DNA of 23,921 nt, taken from positions 1 to 23,921 of the forward strand of contig CAZWVR010000030.1 in assembly GCA_964637235.1 (NCBI GenBank), in the 5' to 3' direction. Below are positions 7,698 through 16,826 of this stretch, in pieces (the stretch's first letter is position 1; each line of letters starts with the position of its first letter). Position numbers and translations under genes: made by a program. A model generated the notes under the pieces. It was given only the letters and a program-made list of their open reading frames with translations, searched no databases and was not told where the DNA came from. This DNA comes from CAZWVR01 sp964637235 (GTDB lineage: Bacteria; Bacteroidota; Bacteroidia; Bacteroidales; S143-33).

Positions 7698-9968
7698 ATG
7701 GCTTTGGATTTTCAGATGATACAACAGGTTTATCAAAGAATGCCAGAACGCATCAAAAAGGCTCGTGAAATTCTTGGCAGACCAATGACAGCAGCCGAGA
7801 AAATTCTATATTCTCATCTATACGAGCCAGAGCATATTAAAAATTTTAAAAGAGGCGAGGACTATGTAAATTTTGCACCAGATAGAGTGGCAATGCAAGA
7901 TGCTACCGCACAAATGGCTATCTTGCAATTTATGCTCTCAGGAAGGAAAAAAGTTGCTGTACCTACAAGTGTGCATACAGACCACTTAATTCAAGCTAGA
8001 TATGGTATGCCTAAGGACTTAGAAGCAGCAATTGAAAGGAATAAAGAAGTTTATGATTTTCTGGAAACTGCCTCTAAAAAATATGGAATAGGCTATTGGA
8101 AACCGGGTGCAGGAATAATTCACCAAATAGTATTAGAAAACTATGCATTTCCAGGAGGAATGATGATAGGAACTGATTCACATACACCCAATGCCGGTGG
8201 TCTCGGTATGATTGCAATAGGAGTCGGTGGTGCAGACGCTGTGGATGTTATGGCTGGTATGCCATGGGAACTTAAATTCCCTAAGCTTATAGGTATCAAA
8301 TTAACTGGTAAACTTAACGGCTGGACAGCCCCAAAAGATATCATATTAGAAGTGGCAAAAATACTCACAGTAAAAGGCGGTACAGGATATATTATTGAAT
8401 ATTTCGGCGAAGGTGCTCAGTCCCTTTCTGCTACCGGTAAAGCAACTATCTGTAATATGGGTGCAGAAGTAGGTGCCACAACTTCAATATTCCCATACGA
8501 CGAAAATACAAAAAAATATCTATTAGAAACAGGACGTGAAGATGTTGCAAAACTCGCTGACCAAATAAAAGAACATCTTACAGCAGATAAAGAAGTGCTT
8601 GAAAATCCTGAAAAATATTTCGACAGAGTTATTGAAATAAACCTTTCAAAATTAGAACCTCATCTTAATGGACCATTTTCCCCAGATAGAGCATGGACTG
8701 TCTCGCAAATAAAAGATGCTGTAAAAGAAAATAAATATCCCGCAAAAATAGAAGCTGGCTTAATAGGCTCTTGTACAAACTCCTCATACGAAGACCTTAC
8801 ACGTGCAGCATCTATTGTTAAAGACGCATTAGCCAAAGGATTAAAACCCAAAGCAAAATTTTACATCTCTCCCGGTTCTGAACAAGTTAGATATACAGCA
8901 GAAAGAGATGGCATCCTTGACGTTTTCAAACAAATAGGTGCAGTAATATTAGCTAATGCATGCGGACCCTGTATCGGACAATGGTATAGAGAAGATGTTC
9001 AAGATCAGCACCCAAATTCAATAGTTACATCTTTTAATAGAAACTTTGCACGCAGAAATGACGGAAATCCAAATACATACGCATTTGTAGCATCACCGGA
9101 GATGGTAGTAGCATATACTTTTGCAGGTACTCTGGAATTCAATCCGCTTACAGATACACTTACTAACGAAAAAGGTGAACAAGTAAAACTCGCAGAACCA
9201 CAAGGTATTGATCTTCCTCCTAATGGCTTTGAAGTTAAAGACAAAGGTTTTATCCCTCCAAAAGAAGGGTATGAAAACATCGAAATTATAATAAGACCAG
9301 ATTCAGAAAGATTGCAGTTATTAAAACCATTCCCCGCTTGGGACGGTAATGATTTCTATGACTTAAAACTCTTAATTAAAGCAAAAGGAAAATGTACAAC
9401 TGACCATATATCCCCAGCAGGACCATGGCTACGCTATCGTGGACATTTAGATAAAATATCTGACAATCTTCTCTTAGGCGCTGTAAATGCTTTCACTGGT
9501 AAAGCCGGAGAAACTAAAAATCAACTTACCGGAGAATATATGCCTACACCAAAAGTAGCACGAGCTTATAAAGAAGCAGGTATAAGTAGCATTATAATCG
9601 GCGATGATAACTACGGAGAAGGTTCCTCTCGCGAACATGCCGCTATGGAACCTCGTTATATGGGTGTAAAAGTAGTATTAGTTAAATCTTTTGCTCGTAT
9701 CCATGAAACAAACCTTAAAAAACAAGGTGTTTTAGCCTTAACCTTTGAAAATCCTGATGATTACGACAAAATCCAAGAGGACGACACATTTGACGTACTC
9801 GGACTAAAAGAATTTGCTCCGGGCTCTAAATTCAAAATTATCATTCATCATAAAGATGGAACGTCTGAGGAAATCACTGCAAACCATTCTTATAGTAAAA
9901 TACAAATTGAGTGGTTTAAAGCTGGAAGCGCCCTTAATTTAATACGTAAACAATTACTCGGTAATTGA
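7698..9968 (+). CDS. acn: Aconitate hydratase, mitochondrial-type
   Basis: Converts citrate to isocitrate through cis-aconitate in the TCA cycle, using a 4Fe-4S cluster. The 756 residues match the mitochondrial (ACO2-like) aconitase class rather than the longer AcnA or the AcnB class. The cluster ligands are visible as Cys359 in GSCTNSSYED and Cys422/Cys425 in ANACGPCIGQW. Other signatures are PTSVHTDHLIQA, MIGTDSHTPNAGGLGM, the swivel-domain DHISPAGPWLRYRGHL, and GEGSSREHAAMEPR near the C-terminus. The ATG at 7698 follows its own promoter element, and the gene ends just before a strong terminator, so it looks monocistronic. No truncation or missing ligand is seen. Confidence 0.97.
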   Translation: MALDFQMIQQVYQRMPERIKKAREILGRPMTAAEKILYSHLYEPEHIKNFKRGEDYVNFAPDRVAMQDATAQMAILQFMLSGRKKVAVPTSVHTDHLIQARYGMPKDLEAAIERNKEVYDFLETASKKYGIGYWKPGAGIIHQIVLENYAFPGGMMIGTDSHTPNAGGLGMIAIGVGGADAVDVMAGMPWELKFPKLIGIKLTGKLNGWTAPKDIILEVAKILTVKGGTGYIIEYFGEGAQSLSATGKATICNMGAEVGATTSIFPYDENTKKYLLETGREDVAKLADQIKEHLTADKEVLENPEKYFDRVIEINLSKLEPHLNGPFSPDRAWTVSQIKDAVKENKYPAKIEAGLIGSCTNSSYEDLTRAASIVKDALAKGLKPKAKFYISPGSEQVRYTAERDGILDVFKQIGAVILANACGPCIGQWYREDVQDQHPNSIVTSFNRNFARRNDGNPNTYAFVASPEMVVAYTFAGTLEFNPLTDTLTNEKGEQVKLAEPQGIDLPPNGFEVKDKGFIPPKEGYENIEIIIRPDSERLQLLKPFPAWDGNDFYDLKLLIKAKGKCTTDHISPAGPWLRYRGHLDKISDNLLLGAVNAFTGKAGETKNQLTGEYMPTPKVARAYKEAGISSIIIGDDNYGEGSSREHAAMEPRYMGVKVVLVKSFARIHETNLKKQGVLALTFENPDDYDKIQEDDTFDVLGLKEFAPGSKFKIIIHHKDGTSEEITANHSYSKIQIEWFKAGSALNLIRKQLLGN

Positions 9969-9977
9969 TTTATTATA

Positions 9978-10015
9978 ATTGGGGTTGCCCAAAACTATTA
10001 CAGGGCAATCCCAAT
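9978..10015 (+). terminator. Hairpin terminator after the aconitase gene
   Basis: A 13-bp stem (9978-9990 with 10003-10015) has one G-U wobble at 9984/10009 and a 12-base loop, followed by a run of seven Ts (10018-10024). It begins 9 bases after the stop codon. Confidence 0.88.
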
Positions 10016-10095
10016 AATTTTTTTAATAATTTTAAAATCCCCGTGCAGTAGTTTAGCCATTAAATATTTAAGCCAGTATTCCAAAATATTCGACA

Positions 10096-10746
10096 ATGGA
10101 CAAAAAAGAACTTTATAAATATGTAATCGACTATTTTCAAAAATCTATGCCAATAGCAGAAACTGAATTAAAATATGAAAATCCTTACCAGCTCATTGTG
10201 GCTGTATTACTATCTGCCCAATGTACAGATGTACGAGTTAATAAAATAACTCCGGAATTTTTTCGCAAATTTCCAAATCCTGAATCTCTTAAAGAAGCTA
10301 CAACCGAAGAGGTATATGAACTAATAAAATCTTGCTCCTATCCAAATAATAAAGCCAAGCATCTGATAGGTATGGCACGTATCCTGGTTGAAAAATTCGG
10401 AGGAAAAGTCCCCGAAGATGTCAACGAGCTACAAAAACTGCCCGGAATAGGTAGGAAATCAGCAAATGTTATTGCCTCTATAATATACAATAAACCTACA
10501 ATAGCCGTAGATACACACGTTTTCAGAGTAGCCAATAGAATAGGTTTAGTTTCTAATGCTAAAACACCACTTGCTGTTGAAAAACAACTTACAGAAAATA
10601 TACCCGCAGAATTAAGACCTATTGCTCATCATTGGCTTATTTTGCACGGTAGATATACCTGCACTGCAAAAAAACCTAAATGCAATAAATGTGGACTAAA
10701 AGAAGTTTGTAAATTTTTTAATGAAAATAAAACTCCACAAAAGTGA
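10096..10746 (+). CDS. nth: Endonuclease III (DNA glycosylase/AP lyase)
   Basis: Removes oxidised pyrimidines and cleaves abasic sites in base-excision repair. The 216 residues match the family length. LLSAQCTD (39-45), the helix-hairpin-helix LPGIGRKSANVI with catalytic Lys121, and VDTHVFRVANRIGL with catalytic Asp139 are present. The C-terminal 4Fe-4S loop has Cys189, 196, 199 and 205 in the C-x6-C-x2-C-x5-C spacing. The ATG at 10096 follows the aconitase terminator, so a promoter should lie in 10025-10095, but no clear TAnnTTTG match was found there. The stop overlaps the GTG start of trkH by 4 bases, so the two are probably translated together. Confidence 0.96.
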   Translation: MDKKELYKYVIDYFQKSMPIAETELKYENPYQLIVAVLLSAQCTDVRVNKITPEFFRKFPNPESLKEATTEEVYELIKSCSYPNNKAKHLIGMARILVEKFGGKVPEDVNELQKLPGIGRKSANVIASIIYNKPTIAVDTHVFRVANRIGLVSNAKTPLAVEKQLTENIPAELRPIAHHWLILHGRYTCTAKKPKCNKCGLKEVCKFFNENKTPQK

Positions 10747-12200
10747 AAGCAAAGTTAAACTTTCCTTTTATCTTTCGCTCCTTAGGCATTGTGCTTGTTA
10801 TAGAAGCCGCTTTTATGCTTTTTTCAGTGGCTTTAAGCTTCTATTATCACGAGCAGCATGAATATCAAATTTTTATAGCATTTTTAATAACAGCTTTTAC
10901 TGGAATTTTTTTGATTTTATTCAATAAACCTCCTAAAAATCAATTTTATAGACAAAAAGAAAGCTTTCTATTAGTAACTCTTTCGTGGATAACTATATCT
11001 GTTTTTGGAACACTCCCCTATATTCTTACAGGAGAAATTTCATCCTTTACAGATGCTCTTTTTGAGTCTGTATCAGGTTTTACAACTACTGGTTCCTCTA
11101 TAATGACAGATATAGAAGCTCATTCACATGGAATACTATTTTGGCGTAGTACAACGCACTGGATAGGCGGTATGGGAATAATTGTGCTATTCATAGCCAT
11201 ATTTCCTCGTTTTAAACATTCAAGAATATACCTATTCAACGCAGAGGCATCTGTGGTAGTAGAAGAAAAAACATTCCCATCATTTTTTAGCATAGCACGC
11301 CGATTATGGCTTATATACATATTCTTAACTTTCGCTGAAACCGTTCTATTGAAATTAGAGGGTATGACTTGGTTTGATAGTATCTGCCATTCATTTGCAA
11401 CGATTGCTACCGGGGGATTTTCAACAAAAAACGCAAGTCTGGCAGCTTTCTCTCCAATAATTCAATACACCGTTGCAATATTTATGGTCCTATCAGCAAC
11501 AAATTTTAACATATATCTCCTTGTCTTAAAAAAACAATTCAAAAAAATCATAAAAAACGATGAATTTAAATTTTATTATTCAATCATATTTAGCTTGATC
11601 CTAATAGCCACAATAACTCTTTATTTTAAGCAACATTATACATTAGAACACGCTTTCAGAAGTGCTTTTTTTAATATATCATCCCTTCTGACAGCCACAG
11701 GATTTGCCACAGAAGACTATCTACACTGGCATACAGTGGCACTTTTTATGATTTACTTTGCTATGATAATAGGTGCCAGCTCTGGTTCAACAGGCGGCGG
11801 TGTAAAAGTCATTAGATATGTAATATTTTTCAGAAAAATAAAAGCCACTATCAAAGAAATATTACATCAAAATATAATCTCAGTTGTAAAATATAACGGA
11901 CAAAGAGTAGAAGATGCAACAGTACAAAGAGTATTAGTCTTTATCATTTTATACTTTTTTATAGTGTTAATGGGTACTTTATTGATTACTATTACAGGCG
12001 TTGATGTATATACAGCCCTGGGCTCCGCATTAACAGCTATGGGTGGTATGGGACCTGGCTTCGGGTTAACTGGTCCTGTGGGAAATTTCTCTATGCTCCC
12101 AATTTTTGCAAAATATGTATTAGTAGCTCTTATGTTGCTCGGAAGATTAGAAATTTTCACTATATTAGTACTATTCTCTCGCGATTATTGGCAAGATTAA
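10743..12200 (+). CDS. trkH: TrkH/KtrB-family potassium uptake membrane subunit
   Basis: A 485-residue inner-membrane K+ channel subunit with four membrane-pore-membrane repeats. The selectivity-filter segments are visible in order: TTTGSS (114-119), ATGGFS (222-227), TATGFAT (317-323) and AMGGMGPG (432-439). GASSGSTGGGVKVIR (344-358) precedes the last repeat. The start is GTG at 10743, overlapping the nth stop as GTGA, which suggests translational coupling; no later methionine suits, because the first membrane helix begins within about 8 residues. TrkH subunits usually need a cytosolic NAD- or ATP-binding partner (TrkA/KtrA), which is not in the window and must be encoded elsewhere. Confidence 0.93.
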   Translation: MKAKLNFPFIFRSLGIVLVIEAAFMLFSVALSFYYHEQHEYQIFIAFLITAFTGIFLILFNKPPKNQFYRQKESFLLVTLSWITISVFGTLPYILTGEISSFTDALFESVSGFTTTGSSIMTDIEAHSHGILFWRSTTHWIGGMGIIVLFIAIFPRFKHSRIYLFNAEASVVVEEKTFPSFFSIARRLWLIYIFLTFAETVLLKLEGMTWFDSICHSFATIATGGFSTKNASLAAFSPIIQYTVAIFMVLSATNFNIYLLVLKKQFKKIIKNDEFKFYYSIIFSLILIATITLYFKQHYTLEHAFRSAFFNISSLLTATGFATEDYLHWHTVALFMIYFAMIIGASSGSTGGGVKVIRYVIFFRKIKATIKEILHQNIISVVKYNGQRVEDATVQRVLVFIILYFFIVLMGTLLITITGVDVYTALGSALTAMGGMGPGFGLTGPVGNFSMLPIFAKYVLVALMLLGRLEIFTILVLFSRDYWQD

Positions 12201-12337
12201 AACTAAAAGCTTATTTATTCAATGACTTTATAGCCAACATCATCTTCCTATAAAATCAACTTTGTATAAAATTTTGTAGCCAAAAATTAATTATGGCAAA
12301 ATGAAAGAATTTTATTTTTTTTGAAAAAAATTGCAAA

Positions 12338-13420
12338 ATGAAAAAATTAGTTCCATCGTTGTTTTTTATAGTTTTTTTCATAATATACAGCTGCAATATT
12401 CAAAAAAAATATCCGCCACTTAATACCAGAACAGACACAACTGCAAAGCGAGGAGATATACGAATAATGTTCTATAACTGTGAAAATTTCTTTGATATAT
12501 ACAACGATAGCGTAAAACTTGACGATGAATTTACCCCAGAAGGCAAAAAACATTGGACATTCCGACGCTTTTTAGAAAAAGTAAGCCATATCAGCAAAGT
12601 TATTGTAGCCATAGGTGGCTGGCAACCCCCTGAAATCATTGGCTTATGCGAAATAGAAAATAGATATGTATTAAACTATTTGACGCAGAAAGGTCCTCTG
12701 AAAAAAATCGGCTACAAAATTATTCATTATGAATCGCCAGATAGAAGAGGAATAGATGTAGGCTTTCTATATCTCCCAAATAAATTCCACCCTATAATGT
12801 CTAAAAAAATACCTGTGAACTTTCCACCAAATATGGGCAAAAAAACCCGTGATATTTTATACGTTAAAGGTACTATTAACAATGGTGATACTTTGCATAT
12901 ATTCGTAAATCATTGGCCCTCGCGATGGGGCGGTATGCTCGAAACTGAACCTAAAAGAATGTTTGTTGCAGCTTTACTAAGAAAAAATGTAGATTCTATA
13001 TTCCAAACAAATCCAAAAGCTAAAATAATTATCATCGGAGATTTGAACGATTACCCTACAAATCGTAGCTTATTGGAATCATTAAAAGCAAAAGGTGATT
13101 TTAAAAATATAAAAACAAACGAATTATATAACCTTTCTTATTATTTGCAAGAAGTAAAAGGTAAATTTTCCCATAAACATCAAGGAGAAGCTGGAATTTT
13201 AGACCAAATTATTGTTTCCGGTGCCCTATTAGATACCAATAATTCTGTATATACTACAAAAGACGACGCCCACGTCTTTGATGCTCCATTCCTACGCGAA
13301 GAAGACGCTAATTATGCCGGATATAAACCTTTTAGAACTTATATAGGATATAAATATCACGGTGGTTTTAGCGACCATTTCCCAGTTTATTTAGACCTTT
13401 TCATAAAAAAAAGAAAATAA
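12338..13420 (+). CDS. Endonuclease/exonuclease/phosphatase-fold lipoprotein
   Basis: A 360-residue exported protein of the EEP metal-dependent phosphodiesterase fold. MKKLVPSLFF and the following hydrophobic stretch to SC form a signal peptide with a lipobox-like IYSC (Cys19), so it is probably a lipoprotein. EEP signatures in order are MFYNCENFFD, ICEIEN-type metal site GLCEIENR, RRGIDVGFLY, NHWPSRWGG, IIIGDLNDYP and the terminal SDHFPVYLD. All metal and catalytic positions appear kept. The substrate (nucleic acid, sugar phosphate or lipid) cannot be assigned. It is preceded by a 137-base AT-rich intergenic region and followed by 86 bases that hold the promoter of the next gene. Likely transcribed alone. 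Confidence 0.87.
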   Translation: MKKLVPSLFFIVFFIIYSCNIQKKYPPLNTRTDTTAKRGDIRIMFYNCENFFDIYNDSVKLDDEFTPEGKKHWTFRRFLEKVSHISKVIVAIGGWQPPEIIGLCEIENRYVLNYLTQKGPLKKIGYKIIHYESPDRRGIDVGFLYLPNKFHPIMSKKIPVNFPPNMGKKTRDILYVKGTINNGDTLHIFVNHWPSRWGGMLETEPKRMFVAALLRKNVDSIFQTNPKAKIIIIGDLNDYPTNRSLLESLKAKGDFKNIKTNELYNLSYYLQEVKGKFSHKHQGEAGILDQIIVSGALLDTNNSVYTTKDDAHVFDAPFLREEDANYAGYKPFRTYIGYKYHGGFSDHFPVYLDLFIKKRK

Positions 13421-13440
13421 ACGGCATTTTCTTTGCTAAA

Positions 13441-13470
13441 TTGAAAAAACAAGGAAAAACAATATATTTG
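13441..13470 (+). promoter_or_regulatory. Bacteroidetes-type promoter for the transporter-HEAT fusion gene
   Basis: TTG (13441-13443), a 19-base spacer, then TATATTTG (13463-13470), an exact TAnnTTTG match. The expected start is near 13476, giving a leader of about 30 bases before the ATG at 13507. This is the best plus-strand promoter in the window. Confidence 0.65.
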
Positions 13471-13506
13471 CAAACAATTTATTACTTTTTGTAAGCTTTA
13501 TCGTAG

Positions 13507-16500
13507 ATGAGTAAACTTTCGCAAATACTTATAAAAAATTTAGAACTAAAAGAAAAAGAAGTCGGCATATTTCTTTTGCTATTCTTTCATAGTTTCTTTA
13601 TTGGCTGGTTCATAGCTTTTTATTTCGTATCGGCAAACTCTGTTTTTATAGTGCATTATGGCAGTGAACAGCTTCCTTATGCATATATTATAGCCGGAAT
13701 CGCAGGATATTTACTCAGCTCTTTATATTCTTTTCTACAAAAAAGATTAAGCACTTTCTGGCTATTTTTCAGTGCCCTATTCTTTATGCTTATAATAAGC
13801 ACTGCTGGTAGATTAGGATTGGGACATATTAATGAAAAAATATTAAGCATTTTCGTATTTATATGGGCTTGGCCTTTTATATCATTATCTGCAATAGAAC
13901 TTGGAGGTCTTTCTCTCCGATTCCTAAATTTAATACAAGTAAAACGTTTATACGGACTTTTTAATATGGGCGGTGTACTCGCCGCAATACTTTCCTACTT
14001 CGCTGTTCCCGCTATAAAGCCATACCTTACTCATATTTATGACCTCTTATACATAGGTATAGCCGGCCTGATAATCAGCATCTTTATACTTCTGATTCTG
14101 TATAAAAAATACGGAAAAGAAGAACAACAAATCAATCTTTCTATATTCAAAAATGAGGGGAAAAAACCAAAAACATCATTCCGAGAGCTCATAAAAGAAA
14201 AATATTTCCGTTGGATTTTTATCTCTGCAACTCTCTCAATGACAATGATTTACCTTACTGACTTTGGCTTCCTTTCAAGTGTAAAGGTTGAAATACCTCC
14301 ACAATACGTCCCACATTATCTCGGCTTTGTATTTGGCGCACTAAAAATCGGCGAACTTATAATTTCATATTATTCCAGAAGGTTATTGAGTAATTACGGC
14401 GTCCGCATAGGATTAACAATATTACCAATAGTTTCTGCCTCTCTGATTTTTATCGCCTCCTTAGTAGGAATCACATTCGGTGCCGGAATACTCCTTCTGA
14501 TAATTATGACATTGTTAAAATCTTTGGAACGTATTCTCCGCCGAGGTTTAGACGACCCTGCATTTAATATCTTATATCAGCCTTTGCCAGAAGAAAAAAA
14601 ATTAGCAGTCCAAACTCGCGTCGGGGTAGTTATGCAGCTTTCAATAGCTTTTGCCGGAATATTACTATGGCTCATAAATAGAGCTTTATCAAAACCACAA
14701 GGCTTCCTTCTGCAATATTATCCTCTCTTTTTCCTACCTATCCTTTTATTTTGGGTATTTGTTGCTAAAAAACTATATCTCTCTTATAAAGAAAAAATCC
14801 GCCAAATACTCGCTGACATCAGTAAAGATAAAAGACGAGGTACTGATTTCTATCAATATGGAACTGAAATTCTACGAAAACGCCTTAAAGATCAAAATAA
14901 ACAAATTGCTCTATTCGCCGCTACTATCCTTAGCGAAATGAACCCTAAAGCTCTTGACGCATATGCCACTCATCTACTTAAAACTGCCCAAAGCCCTATA
15001 CTCATAAAAACTGTACTGAAAAATTTAGACCCAACTTGGAGACGTAGATTGGCAAAAGTTATTGACGAAGTCAGACAAAAAAAATTAACGCCTGACGTAG
15101 AACGATTAACTTATTACGCACAAAAAAATCTTGACTATTCAAAAGTGAAACCTTTCTCACCACAAGAAATACAAACTCTCCTAAATAGCCCAAAAGTCGA
15201 CGATAGACTTCTACTGATTAAAGCTATTCATAAAAGACTTATCAAAGCTGAAAAACAAATCATCTTAAAACTACTCGACGATGAAAATAAAATCGTAAAA
15301 ATCGGCGCTATAAATATAGCTCATCTACTCCCTGACGAGGATATCATTAACAAAATGACCGAACTGCTGCAAAATAAAGAATATAGACATATAGTCGCAA
15401 ATGCCTTACTTGACTTCGGTGGCAAAATATTACCTTATCTGAAAAAATTCTTCAATGAAGAAAACCCAAACATAGACCTTATCCTAAAAATTATTGAAAT
15501 ATACGCTAAAATCGGAACTAAGGACGCACAAGAAGAACTTATCAATAAAATTGAATATCCCCATAGAACCGTCCAAATTGCTGTATTATTTGCTCTGTTT
15601 TTCTGTAAATTCCAAGCAGACGAAAGACATATAAATATCATTAAACGAAAAATGGAAGAAATTATTGAAAATATTCTATGGATATATGCCACTTCTTTGG
15701 ATATTGAAGATAAACATAACACTTTAAAACTATACCTCGCTCTTGATCTCGAAAAAGAACTCAACTTTGAACTCCTTTTTATCTTGTTGAGCTTTCTATA
15801 TGAACCCAGAATTATTACCCTAATACAAAAAAATATCATAGGTAAAGATACTATCTTTGCAATTGAAATTATGGATAACTTCTTTGACCAAGATATAAAA
15901 CGACTTATTACTCCCCTATTTGACGATATTACCCCTCAACAAAAAATAAAAAGACTGCAACATCTATTCCCTCAAAAACAAATGACTTTGACTGAAAGAC
16001 TTAAAGATATTATAATGAGGGATTTTAATAAAATAGACCCGTGGACAATCGCAAAAGCCGTCGAATTATTAGGTAAACTATATAGAAAAGAACACGCCCA
16101 AAAAAGAAAACGCCTAAACCTCTTAGATTATTCCGATATAAAAATCTGGACAAAAGAAAAACTAATTAAAACATTAGAAAAAATTAAAAAAAGCGATATG
16201 CCAGATGAAATCTTTTTGGCGCTATTTCATACCGAAGAAATCGTATATACAACTGCTGCTAAAATCCTTTTCAACGAAAATCCTATAAAATGCTTCGACT
16301 TCTTAGCAAATATGTCCGAAAAAAAACAAAAATTGATGACTAAACTCGCAAATAACGAACCTCTTATCGACGATATTATTAGACTGCTGAAACGATATTC
16401 ACTATTCTTTAACGTCCCTGAAAATATCTTAACAAACTTCGCAAAAAAAGTTAACTTTACTAAACTTGCAAAAGATCAGTATATAAATATATTCCAAAAA

Positions 16501-16755
16501 AACGGAAAAGAAAATGTAATTATGATAATAAAAGGTACAATAGCTTTTATTACAGAAAATAGCGAAAAAATTTTTACAAAAAACGACATTATTATCCGTG
16601 GTATCAATATCGATGAATTCGCAAATAAACTCTATGCTAAAAAAGAATCTATTTTACTTACAATCAATAGAATTGACTTTTTTGATGCTTTAATCGCAGA
16701 TAAAGACCTTATACGACATATACTACAAATACCAAGCGATAATTTCGGCTTCTAA
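13507..16755 (+). CDS. Nucleotide-transporter-like membrane protein fused to HEAT-like repeats and a degenerate cNMP-binding-like domain
   Basis: A 1082-residue protein in three parts. Residues about 15-425 contain roughly a dozen hydrophobic helices in an MFS-like arrangement. The segment LDDPAFNILYQPLPEEKK (348-365) resembles the conserved late loop of ADP/ATP carrier-type nucleotide transporters (NTT/TLC). Residues about 430-970 are soluble, charged and helical, with short repeats of paired helices (for example around 570-700), consistent with HEAT-like repeats. Residues about 970-1082 resemble a cyclic-nucleotide-binding beta-roll (FFNVPENIL, DQYINIFQKNGKENVIMIIKG), but the GE...RxA phosphate-binding cassette is not recognisable. 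The N-terminal part probably transports a nucleotide or an unrelated solute, with a regulatory or scaffold soluble half. It has its own promoter at 13441-13470 and no linked partner. Confidence 0.7.
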   Translation: MSKLSQILIKNLELKEKEVGIFLLLFFHSFFIGWFIAFYFVSANSVFIVHYGSEQLPYAYIIAGIAGYLLSSLYSFLQKRLSTFWLFFSALFFMLIISTAGRLGLGHINEKILSIFVFIWAWPFISLSAIELGGLSLRFLNLIQVKRLYGLFNMGGVLAAILSYFAVPAIKPYLTHIYDLLYIGIAGLIISIFILLILYKKYGKEEQQINLSIFKNEGKKPKTSFRELIKEKYFRWIFISATLSMTMIYLTDFGFLSSVKVEIPPQYVPHYLGFVFGALKIGELIISYYSRRLLSNYGVRIGLTILPIVSASLIFIASLVGITFGAGILLLIIMTLLKSLERILRRGLDDPAFNILYQPLPEEKKLAVQTRVGVVMQLSIAFAGILLWLINRALSKPQGFLLQYYPLFFLPILLFWVFVAKKLYLSYKEKIRQILADISKDKRRGTDFYQYGTEILRKRLKDQNKQIALFAATILSEMNPKALDAYATHLLKTAQSPILIKTVLKNLDPTWRRRLAKVIDEVRQKKLTPDVERLTYYAQKNLDYSKVKPFSPQEIQTLLNSPKVDDRLLLIKAIHKRLIKAEKQIILKLLDDENKIVKIGAINIAHLLPDEDIINKMTELLQNKEYRHIVANALLDFGGKILPYLKKFFNEENPNIDLILKIIEIYAKIGTKDAQEELINKIEYPHRTVQIAVLFALFFCKFQADERHINIIKRKMEEIIENILWIYATSLDIEDKHNTLKLYLALDLEKELNFELLFILLSFLYEPRIITLIQKNIIGKDTIFAIEIMDNFFDQDIKRLITPLFDDITPQQKIKRLQHLFPQKQMTLTERLKDIIMRDFNKIDPWTIAKAVELLGKLYRKEHAQKRKRLNLLDYSDIKIWTKEKLIKTLEKIKKSDMPDEIFLALFHTEEIVYTTAAKILFNENPIKCFDFLANMSEKKQKLMTKLANNEPLIDDIIRLLKRYSLFFNVPENILTNFAKKVNFTKLAKDQYINIFQKNGKENVIMIIKGTIAFITENSEKIFTKNDIIIRGINIDEFANKLYAKKESILLTINRIDFFDALIADKDLIRHILQIPSDNFGF

Positions 16756-16804
16756 TTTCTACAATAATCCAATTGAAAATATTCCCTACTGTAAAATAAT
16801 TTTT

Positions 16805-16812
16805 TACTTTTG
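16805..16812 (+). promoter_or_regulatory. -7 promoter element of the helicase gene cluster
   Basis: TACTTTTG matches TAnnTTTG exactly, followed by C, 15 bases before the ATG at 16827. No TTG is at the -33 distance. It probably drives the run from the helicase to hemB. Confidence 0.45.
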
Positions 16813-16826
16813 CCTAAAAATTTTAT

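Noticed and set aside
12301..12324. A 7-codon frame MKEFYFF ahead of the EEP-fold gene, overlapping a 3-codon ATG frame (12293-12304) by ATGA, resembling an aromatic leader peptide.
   Set aside because: Short Phe/Tyr runs are expected in T-rich DNA. There is no attenuator hairpin pair downstream, and the following gene is not an aromatic amino acid gene.
15435..15839. Open frame of 134 residues on the minus strand within the HEAT-like region, the longest shadow frame in the window.
   Set aside because: The plus-strand frame is continuous and family-like, and the minus-strand translation is low-complexity (Ser/Ile/Arg rich) with no recognisable motif or promoter.
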